From Mermis nigrescens (Eukaryota; Nematoda; Enoplea; Mermithida; Mermithidae), in NCBI GenBank assembly GCA_036768485.1, contig JAVLUZ010000191.1, forward strand, positions 1 to 64,000: a stretch of 64,000 nucleotides of DNA, written 5' to 3'. Positions 10,464 through 20,456 of this stretch are shown here, in pieces (positions within the stretch are counted from its first letter, which is position 1; each line of letters starts with the position of its first letter). The position numbers and the translations under genes were made by a program. The notes under the pieces are model-generated. The model was given only the letters and a program-made list of their open reading frames with translations, had not been told where the DNA came from and ran no database searches.

Positions 10464-11518
10464 TAGAGCTGTACCGGGGCCCGGCCCCGGCCCCTGCGCC
10501 GGGGCCTTATATATTCAACGTTCTAGCAGAGATTTGAGTGACCAATTATGCCGAATTATGGCCAGTCTGAATTAAAATTACTCATGCATACAGTAATCAT
10601 GCTAGGGGAACTGTTATGGCTTTTTAATGCATTCAACTTTCAAATATGAGGTGGTTGATATTCATAAAACATCAGCTTCATTAAACTTTTATTTAAAACA
10701 TATCAACTAATATGCATTCAATCAATTGTCAAAATTAATGCAGTTCAAGTTGCAGCTCATGTACGCAAGCAGCTCCACCTTTCCAGGCAACAAATAGGTG
10801 CGTCTGTCAGAACACACAGCGCCACTTTTGCTAAACAATCTTTCGCTGTCAGTGCTGGTTGGAAGAGAAGTCAAATATTTTTTGGCCTATTGCGAAAGAA
10901 TCGTGTATACCGTTTTCTTGCCCCGCCAGAACGTTAGGGGCATTTCTTAATTAATTGTGCGATCTAAAAAATATATTGTTTAAAATTTAAATTAAATCTG
11001 TTATTGAATTTGAAAATATACACAATACGAACGAATGGCTTAAACAAAAAACATTTCAAAAAGTCATCATAAAAAGTTCATAGAGTATAATAAACTACAT
11101 ATGTAAATGAACCCATGCACGAGTTGAGTACCATATTATAAAAATGCGAGTGCCGATAATGTGCTGCCTGTACCAAATATAAGACGGAGTGCTGCGCTTT
11201 CCTGAATTTTAATGAGATACTCAATCGATATTTGAGTGCATTGCATAATATTTTGCATCATCGTCATTCGTTTCGTTGCACCACTTGTGGGTCACGTGCA
11301 CTATATCAGGCTGCTAAACAAAATTCAAAGTATAAAATAGAAACACGCCTTTGAAATGGTGCAACTGCAAGTCACAGTTGTTTTCTGAATCACTGTTGAT
11401 GCGTGAAATCATAATTATGCACGTGTGTACTGTGTGTAAAGATTCTAAAAGACTTGGCAGCACTTTCTTTGGGCCCCAGCCAGGCCCCGGCAATATAGGC
11501 GGCCCCGGTACAGCTCTA
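10464..11518. mobile_element. hAT element with GC-rich ends, TSD ATTAAAAT
   Basis: Perfectly bounded: TAGAGCTGTACCGGGGCC at the left, GGCCCCGGTACAGCTCTA at the right, and ATTAAAAT duplicated outside both (10456-10463 and 11519-11526). Terminal GGGGCC blocks resemble those of 3696-6066. The interior carries a hAT transposase C-terminus on the minus strand (10722-10887) and AT-rich filler. It lies in scrib intron 5. Intact inverted ends suggest a younger insertion than most neighbours. Confidence 0.93.
10722..10887 (-). pseudogene. hAT transposase C-terminal remnant (hAT-C domain)
   Basis: Minus-strand reading gives AKKYLTSLPTSTDSERLFSK, then SGAVCSDRRTYLLPGKVELL, then AYMSCNLNC and a stop at 10722-10724. 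The pattern P-x-S-x-x-S-E-R-x-F-S, followed by RR-x-x-L and a final L-x-x-N, is the classic hAT dimerisation domain. An in-frame TAG lies immediately upstream of the first residues, so the reading frame is broken, and no catalytic core was seen in the element. The natural-looking stop suggests the true C-terminus of the ancestral protein. Confidence 0.88.
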
Positions 11519-11667
11519 ATTAAAATGATATTACTGTCGACCAAGCTGCCTAATCAATATACTCATCTTATACTTATGTACATATGCACATACATGCAGG
11601 TCTTTAGCCAAGATTTTTTCGGGCGTTGGGGGACCATAAATGTTCAAAGTCAAATATCTTGAGATCC

Positions 11668-11815
11668 ATCAGGGGTGGATTTAAGGGGGCGGCATCACAC
11701 TATTCACTGGCTAAAAATAGTTGGCGAAATAAAGAACGGATATGCAATTGGCCATGATTTTTTGCCGTCAGTGATCACAATTTTTCAAATTTTACCGGCG
11801 CTTCGCGCCAGATAA
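11668..11815. repeat. Family B fragment (left end)
   Basis: Begins CAGGGGTGGATTTAAGGGGG and continues through GGCGAAATAAAGAACGGATATG and GTGATCACAATTTTTC to a GGCGCTTCGCGCC palindrome. It matches the complete B element at 33472-34033 in its first half, then stops where the foldback element at 11829 begins. Confidence 0.7.
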
Positions 11816-11828
11816 CATATATTAACTA

Positions 11829-12650
11829 GCAAAGAAAAATGCTCCGATGGAAAAAACAGGAATATACTTGGGTTGTGGATTATTAAGGATGTAAAAGTAG
11901 GGGACTAGGAAAAAACTACCTATGTATACGCTTAAAGTCGCGAAATCTCTTAAAAATCAGACTTTCTTTAAGCAACGCAAAAATCGAAGTATATTCTGTG
12001 GCCTGCAGATTGAAATAAACTATCGAACCAAAAAACGATTCAAAATGCAGCAAGTTAGGTATGCAGTAGTTATGGGAAATTAGATGGAGTAAATTAGGAG
12101 CGGCTTTGCAAGCCGATTGAATGAAATAGCAAACATCAATGCATTCAAGACAATTAAAGAAATAGTTGGTTTAAAGCAGTAGGAAAGGCGTGAGCTTATG
12201 TGAAACAGACTACATGTGTACTTGCATGCTCGCAACGATTGTGCGCACTAATAAATTGACGCCAGGTTTGCTTTCTATAATGCTCATGATAACAAAATAA
12301 AACACCTTTAAATACAATTGCAGTTAGTTTTCTATTTTTGACGATACGAAGCAAATCAGCGTTGCAACTAGCATGCAATTTATGTACAAAAAGTAAAGAT
12401 TTTAAATTATATTTACACACTCTTATGTGCAACATTGCAAATTATATAAAGACGGTTACACTTTTTTAGATTCCGCAGAATATACTTCGATTTTTGTGTT
12501 GCTTAGAGAAAGTCTGAATTTTCATAGGTTTTGCGACATTAGGCGTATACATCGGTAGTTTTTTCCTAGTCCCCTCCTTTTACAACCTTAATAATCCACA
12601 ATCCCAAGTATATTCGTCTTTTTTGTTCCATCGGAGCATTTCCCTATGCT
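11829..12650. mobile_element. Family C foldback element, long inverted arms
   Basis: The left arm (11829-12005) and right arm (12472-12650) are inverted copies of about 175 bases: ATGCTCCGATGGA, TATACTTGGG, GTAAAAG, GGGACTAGGAAAAAACTACC and the block ending ATATTCTGTGG recur in reverse order on the right. The middle of about 460 bases has no recognisable transposase. Other copies are 39670-39990 (left arm and middle), 42397-43095 (both arms, middle deleted) and 56040-56240 (right arm). Immediately to the right is a satellite array, as at two other loci. Confidence 0.85.
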
Positions 12651-12734
12651 AGCACCCTATTTTTAATTAGCATGATTTGAGTGAATCAGTCAGTCATTAG
12701 TATTATCTTTTTTATGCAAGACAACCTTAAACAT

Positions 12735-13330
12735 ATTTAAACAGATTAAAGGTTTTCAGCATAAACTTAATGCAAATTTTGGGTGTAAGGAACACTGACG
12801 CTCAGATTCGTAATCCTGACGTTACATAAACATCTTGAAAAAATTAAGCTTCTGCAACGCTCTCTAACTAAATTCAATTTTCAGTGTAAACTTTACATTA
12901 CTACTGGTTGTAAAGAAAACGTACAGTCAGATTCGTAATCCGGAACTTATGTAACATATTCCGAAAAAAATTCACGTTTTGCAACGCTCTGGAAGTAAAA
13001 TAAATTTTTAGTGTAAACTAAACATTGACAATAAAGGAGTAGTGCAAACTTTACGCAACTACTGGGTGTAGAGAAAAGTAACAATCAAATTCGTAATTCT
13101 GACCTTACGTAGAATCTTTTGGAGAAATAAAGCTTCCGCAAGGCTCTAGAGCTAAATTTAATTTGCATTGTAAACTTTAAACAACCACAGAGTGTAAAGA
13201 AAATTTTAGTCATATTTATAATTCTGATATTACGATCAACATTTATCAAAAAATGAATTCTCCACAATGGCCTGAAGACAAAGAAACATTATATGTAAAT
13301 CACTTTACACCACTGTTGAGTGTAAACAAA
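12735..13330. repeat. Satellite D array, locus 1
   Basis: About five degenerate units of 115-135 bases. Each holds GTGTAAACTTTAC, then ACTACTGGGTGTAAAGAAA, then CAGATTCGTAATCCTGAC, then TTACAT...AACATTTTGAAAAAATT and CTTCTGCAACGCTCT. It follows the family C right arm after a linker of about 85 bases. Arrays with the same unit are at 43225-44300, 56395-56815 and 57780-58960. Confidence 0.85.
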
Positions 13331-13824
13331 CGTGCCTAATTGACATATGGCGCTTGACCTCTCACTCTTTTTTAGACTTGTCATCTTGTCCAGACTCATA
13401 AACGGAGAAGTTGGCAGAAAAAAACAAGACATCGAGGATTTTTATTTGGGGGCCCTTGTGATAAACAAAATGTTTCTCTTATTTCTGGAGGAAGAGGAAT
13501 TACCCTCTCCTTGCTCTCCCCTAGCAAAGAACCCATGGTCTATATTGTTCGTTTGATTTGAACTGATTTCTTCTTACGTTTAGCTACTAATACCGCATTT
13601 TACAATTAGAAGGTACGATTGTTATTTCTGTTTGCTGCTCTTGTGAATTTCAAAATTACATGCCTTGTATGCTTTCTCTTTGAAAAATTGCTGACTTAAA
13701 TTCAATATGCATAATGCAACGCTTACATAAATTTACACGTGCGTAATAAACCTTGTAAACTTGACCGTGCCTAATTGCTTCATCAGTCCTACAGAGTATT
13801 TTGATCGTTGTATGCCGATTTCAG

Positions 13825-13918
13825 GTCGTCAGTAGACAGGAGTCGTTTAGACCAGGCGCTAAGCCGTCAGATAGCCTAACTGACACTGATAGCTCAAAAC
13901 GCGATGATGGTTATCAGA
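13825..13918 (+). CDS. scrib: scrib exon 6: linker
   Basis: Acceptor tgccgatttcag, phase 0 in. Peptide VVSRQESFRPGAKPSDSLTD, then TDSSKRDDGYQ, and ending in one base of a serine codon. It is serine- and aspartate-rich, as expected for the Scribble linker, and is joined to exon 7 across a very short intron. The donor is A|gtaatc. Confidence 0.75.
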
Positions 13919-13973
13919 GTAATCATTCCTTTCATATTTGCATAGGACGGATTCTAATTTTAGTAAATTTTAG
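13919..13973 (+). other. scrib: 55-nt micro-intron
   Basis: gtaatc to ttttag. Removing it joins GYQ-S-AGFNASNPE in phase; reading straight through the intron gives a hydrophobic run, then a frame that stops. It is much the shortest intron seen in this gene, where most exceed 500 bases. Confidence 0.75.
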
Positions 13974-14029
13974 GCGCAGGATTCAACGCATCTAACCCTG
14001 AAATCACCGTTCAAACGGAACGATTAGAG
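13974..14029 (+). CDS. scrib: scrib exon 7: linker
   Basis: 56 bases, phase 1 in and phase 0 out at gtacgt, a strong donor. Peptide (S)AGFNASNPEITVQTERLE. No domain is seen. Support comes from phase agreement with exons 6 and 8 and from both splice sites. Confidence 0.7.
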
Positions 14030-14260
14030 GTACGTACAAGAAGCGGATGCTTAATTTGGCGATCTATTTTACTCAACACTACTTTTTGTTTTTTTCCTAT
14101 GACTTTTGTTTTTTTAGCCGATTTCGCCTGTTACACGCAATAATAATCTCGATTGCTTTGCCCTCTCTGATTCTGTTATCTGAAGAGAATATGTGTATGT
14201 ACTTTAATGTACATCAAGAAAAGATAGGCATCGCTGTTTGCTAGTATATATGTATGTATG

Positions 14261-14473
14261 CACATGGGCGTACGCAGGGGATGGGCGTTTTGCGCCGTAG
14301 GATCCTTATTTTTCAAAAGCTTGCCTCAGAATTTTATAAGCTTAATGGATAGAGCATCTTCGGAAATGTCAGAAAATGCACTTTATTTTGTGCCCCGGCC
14401 ATCATATCCCCGAAATATAGGGTCACCAATTTCAGGGCGCCCACGTCTTTATAAAATCTTGCGTACGCTCCTG
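14261..14473. mobile_element. Short MITE, TSD TATGTATG
   Basis: Starts CACATGGGCGTACGCAGG and ends CTTGCGTACGCTCCTG, with GCGTACGC inverted at both tips. TATGTATG flanks both sides (14253-14260 and 14474-14481). The target is itself a TATG repeat, so the duplication alone would be weak; the inverted ends support it. Length is 213 bases and it is non-coding. Confidence 0.7.
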
Positions 14474-14569
14474 TATGTATGTTTTTGTGTATGTTTGCAT
14501 GTACCAGACTATAAAAGCAAAGAAACAAGAAATCAGGAAATTTTCGTAGAAGTGTGCTTTAGGTCACTT

Positions 14570-14822
14570 AAGAGCTTACGTGGGCAGCAAGAAAATTCTG
14601 GGGGGGCGCAAGATTTTTCAAAGGTCAAAAAATGGCCTAAAAAATGGTGGCAGGGCGAAGAAAAATACCATTTTTTAACGTTTCTCATCGAGCACTATCC
14701 ATTGGTATTAAAAATTGCGAAAAAACAACAACAAAATTCCAAAATTGATTTCTGGGGGGTACTTTGGCTTCTCGGGGGGAGGGGGTGCATACCCCCCAAC
14801 CCCCCATGCCCTAAGCTAGTGT
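14570..14822. repeat. Family G copy
   Basis: Shares with 56940-57202, in reverse orientation, the AAAATTCTGGGGGG start, TTTTTCAAAGGTCAAAAAATGG, TTCTCATCGAGCACTATCC and a terminal run of CCCCCCAACCCCCC. It contributes the open frame 14258-14827, which is not a gene. The copy is diverged and its ends were not fixed. Confidence 0.65.
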
Positions 14823-15404
14823 CTTAAGAGCCACAAATCATCGTAGTTTATGTCTTTTTTTACTCCGATGTATAACTGCTGAGGGAGTCAGTTCAATTAT
14901 GATAAAGAGATGAAAAAGGGTATGTATTATGAGTACCATAAATTTTGAGAAGCCAAGTACTGTTAGGCGGAAGTTATAAGCTTTTTGTTGAAAATCAAGC
15001 TACGCTATATGAATTTTTTAGTTAATCTTGTCGCTTTAATTCGAATCGAATGTAATAATTTCTTCAAATGCAAACATTGTCAATTACCTGATATGACATT
15101 AAATTTTCCACATTAAATTTGGTCAAAAATAAACATTTTATTGGTTAAAATTCATTCTGAAATTTAAATTATCTACATAACCTTATATACAGGCATGACA
15201 TTTTAAGAGGCTGAAGCGTGCTAGTGATGTTTTACCTGAGAAAACACAACTATAATGACCACTGCTTACGATATGTCCGATTTTGGATTTCACCCTCACA
15301 CCTATCCTTCTCCATTTATAGCTTTATTTGCCCTGACTGTAAGTAGGTCGACCACGCTAGAAAACTCATCTGCTAATGCTTGCTTTGCTTGATAGACACT
15401 CGTG

Positions 15405-15940
15405 TTCAGACATGCGTTTGGGAATTCAGGGCGGGGGTTAAAATTTTAAACTGCTTTTTTGTGCCCAAAAGGTGGATATGCGCCAAAAACATCGTTTTTC
15501 GTTGTTTCTGACTATTCTCCACTCTTCTATTGCATAAAAACAAAAAAATAAAAAGTCAAGTAAAAGGGAAGATAGAGTATTCCCCCATCTAAAGTTGGTC
15601 GTCTCTCCATCCACCAGAGCCAGAAAATTTTTGATCCCCGCCCCCTTGATTTTTGGAAAAGTGAATGTGAATTGTTCGGCCAATTTTAGATGTTTTTTGA
15701 CTGTTTTTGGCCGAAAATTGTAGGTACACCCTTGAATTGCCCCGGGTCCCCACCCAAAATTTTGAGCCTTTACGTGTCTGATACGTGGCGCGATGCGCCG
15801 AAAATTTATCATTTTTATGCATATAGATAGCTGAAAACGCTTAAAAAAGCATGTTTTGTACGAATTTGCGGAAAAATGTTAGAGACTTGAAAAAACGCGA
15901 ATTGCTGGGAGGTGAAAATTTTTCTCAAACCCTCTAGATC
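15405..15940. repeat. Family A copy interrupted by family K
   Basis: The left part (15405-15560) and right part (15780-15940) are the two halves of a family A element as seen uninterrupted at 17015-17395. The middle (about 15590-15765) is an inverted family K copy with CCAGAAAATTTT-, GGCCGAAAATTG and CCCCACCC blocks. This indicates K inserted into A. The minus-strand open frames here (15438-15822) come from the repeats. Confidence 0.65.
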
Positions 15941-16091
15941 ATGTCTGGTCGTGTTGGATTTGTGTGACCAATTACTTGCTTTTGTGTATGTTTTACATAT
16001 CTGTGAATAAACTGATTTGATGATAGCCGAGTATTCTCAAGGAACTTTTTTTCCTGAATTTTCAAGAATAATGTTTGTTCTTTCTTTGCAG

Positions 16092-16407
16092 CATCCTCTT
16101 CCCAGCCCTGCGTCGAAAAGCGTTAATTTTACGTCAGACACTGGACCAAATAGACCGACGTCGGCTTATCAGGAAAACGACGAAGAGGAACACGAATCGA
16201 ATCGTCTAACGCGTAAAAATACCCCACATCCTTTGAAAACGTCATCGATTTCGCCCGATGCTGTGGCAATGCAGGAGAAAGTAGCAGAAATTTTGGCTCG
16301 GCAACAAAAACTAAGCCAAAAGGCGGCTAAAGTCGACGATTCTTTCTCTGCTAAGCCGGACAAGACGATGCAGAAGCTCAATATCGTGGTTCAAAGGGAC
16401 GAAAAAG
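16092..16407 (+). CDS. scrib: scrib exon 8: linker with second TPHP motif
   Basis: 316 bases, phase 0 in and phase 1 out (AAAG|gtttct). Contains NDEEEHESNRLTRKNTPHPL, the second TPHP motif in the position of the vertebrate RKDTPH segment, a predicted helix AVAMQEKVAEILARQQKLSQ, and the first beta strand of PDZ1, KLNIVVQRDEKG. The PDZ1 carboxylate loop GLGLSI follows directly in exon 9. The acceptor is tttctttgcag. Confidence 0.92.
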
Positions 16408-16574
16408 GTTTCTTTATATTTTCTGTTAGCTGTTGTCGGCTGGTAGCAAACTTTCTTAAATGGTCCCTAAATATTCTAATACTCTAAATTAATTTACCCA
16501 TTTAAGACACTCTTTGTCTGTTAAGTGTCTGGACTTGATGTGCTCCTCATGTTCAAGGTAATCAAAATTGATTT

Positions 16575-16660
16575 GTAAGATATTAGTATTATTATTATTA
16601 TTTATAATAATAATATTATTCTTATTATTTATTTATCATTATTCATTATTTATATTGTAT
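16575..16660. repeat. ATT/TAA low-complexity tract
   Basis: Interrupted ATT/TAT/TAA repeat of about 85 bases in intron 8. No other content. Confidence 0.7.
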
Positions 16661-17014
16661 TATTAGACAATTTTCTCATTTATTAATCTTTTAGAGGCTT
16701 CAAAAGTGAACTTATTTCGAACGCTTAAAACGACGAAGCGAAAATTTTTTTTCTAAACTATGCATCTGTCTCGAAGACTGTGAATTCTGCTCGAAAACAT
16801 TGAAAATTGCAAAATTTTCCGACGCTTCGCGCCTTATTGATAAATTTTTGCAGTATTCATTATCAGAAACCCAAAAATTAGCTATGTACAATACCTCATT
16901 CTATGTAAAAGTCGAACAAAGCAGTTATACCTCAAACATTACTTATTGTACTTCATTAGAGTACACTAAAATTTATTACGTACGGAATATACAAAGATTT
17001 TTGGGCACCTATCC

Positions 17015-17395
17015 AGACATGCACAACATCGGAATTCTGGGTGGGGGAATTTTAATGTGCCTTTTTGGCCTAAAAATGTTGGGTACGCTTCAAAAACATC
17101 ATTTTTCGGCATTTCTGACGATGCTCTATCTTTCTAGAGCATAAAAACAAAAAATTTGAAAAACCGAAAAAAGTCGAACAAATTGAACAAAATATAGTCA
17201 AAAGATGAGTATATGGCGCGAAGCGCCGAAAATTTGACACTTTTGAGCGAATAGATAGCTAAAAATGCTTGAAAAAGCACTTTCTCTATAAATTGTTCTG
17301 AAATTTTTAGAAACCTTCGGAAAATTGCCAATTCTGGGGGAGAAATGAAAATTTTTTTGGGAATAAACCCCCCCTCCCAGACCTCTAAGATCATG
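17015..17395. repeat. Family A element, full-length copy
   Basis: Begins near ACATGCACAACATCGGAATTC. It contains the hairpin GCTCTATCTTTCTAGAGC, the palindrome GGCGCGAAGCGCC, and a C-run end CCCCCCCTCCCAGACC...GATCATG. Related copies are at 15405 (split), 18160-18440 (inverted), 28790-29230, 36080-36385 (inverted), 38025-38405, 47155-47535, 49850-50060 (3' half) and 62393-62633 (internally deleted). It is non-coding. The copy at 62393 has a near-8-bp duplication, which points to a hAT-type MITE. Confidence 0.8.
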
Positions 17396-17604
17396 TAAGT
17401 ACTATCGTCTTTGTAAGTACATATACACGTATAAAGAAACCTTGTAAAAAAACACTGCACTGACGGCTATTGACAAATTTCGAAGTTGCATGCAGTGAAG
17501 TTTTTCATTTGAATGTTGATATTTCGTTTTTCTTTTTCTTTTTTATTTTTTAATTTTATTTTTTAATTCAATTTTTTTTCAAATTTTATTTTTCATGCGT
17601 TTAG

Positions 17605-17934
17605 GACTCGGCTTGAGTATCGCCGGCGGCCTTGGCTCGTCGCCATACATCGACGACGACTCATCGATTTTCATTTCGCGAGTAGTGGATCAGGGCGCGG
17701 CGTTTCGCGCCGGGCTTCGCGTCGGCGACAAGTTGGCCGCCGTCGACGGCGTCGACGTTTTGCACGCGTCGCACAACGAATGCGTCGAGCTGATGAAGAC
17801 CGCGGCGTCGAGCGAGCGGCGCGTTCTCGCTTTGGTCGTGCTGCGGCGGCTGGCGACGTCGTCGAACGCCCCGTCGTTGCCACCGACTCAAGGCGGCGAT
17901 GACAGCGTCGGACGCCGTACTAGCTGTTGCGCAG
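17605..17934 (+). CDS. scrib: scrib exon 9: PDZ1
   Basis: Acceptor tttcatgcgtttag, phase 1 both ends. Peptide GLGLSIAGGLGSSPYIDDDS, then IFISRVVDQGAAFRAGLRVG, then DKLAAVDGVDVLHASHNECV. The GLGLSI loop binds the C-terminal carboxylate of PDZ ligands. The alpha-2 start HNECVELMK carries the family HxxxV contact, and a basic-hydrophobic final strand follows. It lines up with human PDZ1 (GLGISIAGGKGSTPY...GIFISRV). The exon is markedly richer in GC than its neighbours. The tail SVGRRTSCCA after PDZ1 is weakly conserved, so the donor at 17935 could be one of two GT sites; gttaga fits the phase. Confidence 0.95.
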
Positions 17935-17940
17935 GTTAGA

Positions 17941-18155
17941 ATCAGACATGCACAAAATTTTGAGAGGGGTTCCCAGCTATTTTCAGCGGGGGTAAATGAT
18001 TCACAATTTTTGGTCAAAAACGGCCAAATAACACTTCTAAAAACGGCCAAAAATCGCAAGTTTTCCAAAAATCAGGAGGGTTAAAAAATTTTCTGGCTTT
18101 GGGGGCATGGGGCCAACTTTGGGTGGGGGATCCCCCATCGCACTGTAACATGTCG
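17941..18155. repeat. Family K copy next to exon 9 donor
   Basis: Has the K pattern: TTTTGGTCAAAAACGGCC, repeated AAAACGGCCAAAAA, AAATTTTCTGGCTTTGG and a G/C-run end. The relative at 37632-37844 has inverted tips (CAAACGTGTAAC and GTTACACGTATG). Here the repeat begins only a few bases after the exon donor. Confidence 0.65.
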
Positions 18156-18159
18156 CCAT

Positions 18160-18440
18160 ACGCGATCTAGTGGGAAGTTTAGGGGCCTCGCCCTCCCAGA
18201 AAAGTTTTCACGTCCGCCAGAATTCGCGATTTTCCGAAAAAATCGTAGAAAAGGAGCTGTTTTAAACGTTTTCAGCTATCTGTTTGCTCGAAAGTGTCAA
18301 ATTTCCGGCGTTTCGCGCCATATGCTCATTTTATGACCATTTTTTCAATTTATTAAAATCTTTTGAATTTTTCAAAGTTTTTTAGATGTTTTTATGCTCC
18401 AGAAAGATACAGCATTGTCAGATACACCGAACACGATTTT
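18160..18440. repeat. Family A copy, inverted
   Basis: Reverse-oriented relative of 17015-17395: CCAGAATTCGCGATTTTCC, GTTTTCAGCTATCTGTTTGC, GGCGTTTCGCGCC, then TTTTTATGCTCCAGAAAGAT. Not coding. Confidence 0.65.
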
Positions 18441-18785
18441 TTAACGCACATTTACCATTATTGAGTAAAAAAAACAGTTTAAAATTTTCACTCTTCCCCT
18501 TCTTCCCCCTGAATTCCCATGCTGTCTATGTCTGGTCTAAGAATGGAAAAATCGGAATTTTTCTCGGGAAAATGAGGCGAGCTGAAGGCGAAAACGGATG
18601 AAAATCGAAAATTTTCTTGAAAAGTGCTTTAAATTGACCAGGAACTTTGTAATAATGTTGCTTTAACGCGTTGTTTTAGCGCTTATATCTGTTTTTGAGG
18701 TCATTTTGGTCCAAAAAAGCTCAATTCTCGATCCTGCCCTAAATCGGCTGACTCATTCAAATCGGCCAGGCTGTGTGTCTATGGT

Positions 18786-18968
18786 AATAACCGTAGGTGA
18801 GCAGCACCAAAATTGTTGGGGGTGGTGCATGATTTTTCAAAGGTCAAAAAATGGTCTTAAAATGGTGGTAGGGCGAAAAAACAATTTTTCAACGTTTCTC
18901 ATCGAGCACTATCCTTTGGCATCAAAAAAATTGTGAAAAAATAAACTCCCCAACCCCCCACGCCCACG
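18786..18968. repeat. Family G copy
   Basis: CGTAGGTGAGCAGC at the left and GCCCACGTGTG at the right are inverted G-type tips. The body has TTTTTCAAAGGTCAAAAAATGG and TTCTCATCGAGCACTATCC. The flanks GGTAATAA and GGTTATAA are a plausible one-mismatch target duplication. Confidence 0.65.
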
Positions 18969-20123
18969 TGTGGTTATAAGCTTTTACTATAAAGATATAC
19001 GCAGCTTAAGTGCATGCACCTAACAGATACATGAGATCCCGACCAAACGAATCCCTTAAGCAAAAGTTGAGATTCTTGTTTTATGTGCTTTTGCTAAAGT
19101 CTCCAAGGCCTTCAGGATTTCTGCAGTCTTTGAGTTAAACTTTTTGGCTACTCCCATTTAACTAACGGCTCAAAATTTTGATTGGAGATAGTCGGTTATG
19201 TTATTTTAGAAAGGAGGAACGAGAAAAAATACTAGAAATACAAAAAAAGCATCTACAATTGACTTGAAAACGGAGTTGGAGACGGAGAAGGTAGAAATGA
19301 AGCGACGACCGACATTGGATGAGGAATTAACAATCTCCCTGTCTCACGCATGCATTTCAAACTAGTTGCTTAAAAGACGAGCTCCAGCAAAAGGCGGTTT
19401 CTTCGACACTGACATAGCCTTATTCTTAAAAAGCCACTAATTTGCTGATAAGAACCTTTCTTAATTCAATTAATACATATGTTCATATCTAAGAGCTTAG
19501 TATGAAGAACGAGTCACGTTTTGTTTGTATTTTGTCATTCCCAGTGTGCAGTCTGCACGGGCGAATCCAAAGCAGTTGAATCGAATTCATCTTATTTTCG
19601 ACGATGAAGTGCCTTATACACAAAGAAACCGCGTTTTATGCCCTTTTATTCTTTACCCATCATTATCATCAGCGCTTAAGTTTTCCCACATAAAAACTTA
19701 CCTGCTATACGACTAGTCACTTGATCTTGGGCAGCGATGATGACTTGGACCACACCAGCACATGCATAGGAAGGGGCGTGAGGGAGTATGATTCCCCTTC
19801 AGATTTTGAACAACCGGGCACTGTCAGTCTATTTTGGTAAAACATAAGTTGCTGTCGGGAAAATTTTGATTTTATAGTAAAAAAATCCAGTCAGCCTAGT
19901 TAGATAACTGGAAAAGCATTAATTTTTTCACGATCTTACACTTTTTGCCAATTGTCTGTCACAGAATAGTAAATTACCCACTTAATTTATTGTTTAATAT
20001 ACATACACATTTTTTCGAAAAAGTACATTTTACAATTGAGTTCATCTAGCATCTGACCACAAGAATGCCATTTTAATATGCGTAAGTTGCTTACGCGCAT
20101 TCTATTTTTCGCCATTGACTTAG

Positions 20124-20380
20124 ACGAGTTTAATATGTCTAAAATAGTAACTTCTTCGCTGAACGATTTTCCGTCATCGAACGACGGTGCAGCTGTCGCT
20201 GAATATGAAACAATAGCGACGACGGTGAGACGCGATCCTCCCGTTGGCGGCGGATTCGGATTTCGCATCGCTGGCGGCAAGGGGTCGTCGTTGGGTGATT
20301 TCGTGCACATTTCTAAGATCAGTGCTGATGGATCGGCCGAACGCGATGCAATACTAAAGGCGGGCGACAGAGTCGTCTCG
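20124..20380 (+). CDS. scrib: scrib exon 10: PDZ2, first part
   Basis: 257 bases, phase 1 in and phase 0 out at TCG|gtattg. PDZ2 begins with the strand YETIATTVRRD and loop GGGFGFRIAGGKGSSLG, and runs to ILKAGDRVVS, matching LQVGDRVLS of human PDZ2. Two acceptors fit the phase: attgacttag at 20123 (chosen, better pyrimidine tract) and gacggtgcag at 20194, which would drop DEFNMSKIV and the residues after it. The region equivalent to GIFVSRI reads FVHISKI, a little shorter than usual. Confidence 0.92.
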
Positions 20381-20456
20381 GTATTGAATTGATTATAGAT
20401 TATAAATTATTAGAGATTATTGCATCACGATTATTGCATTATATCATATGTTAACA

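Noticed and set aside
12720..13330. Possible CRISPR-like regular repeats
   Set aside because: Units are degenerate, tandem without unique spacers, and the genome is animal; this is satellite DNA.
14258..14827. 189-codon plus-strand open frame
   Set aside because: It spans a short MITE and a family G copy, has no domain, and its pieces recur in other repeats.
17661..18068. Minus-strand Arg/Ala-rich frames opposite PDZ1
   Set aside because: Shadow frames of the GC-rich PDZ1 exon; the plus strand has clear homology.
19216..19365. Lys/Glu-rich open stretch after a tttag acceptor in scrib intron 9
   Set aside because: The reading frame that looks coding is not the one required by exon 9 (phase 1), and the required frame stops at once.
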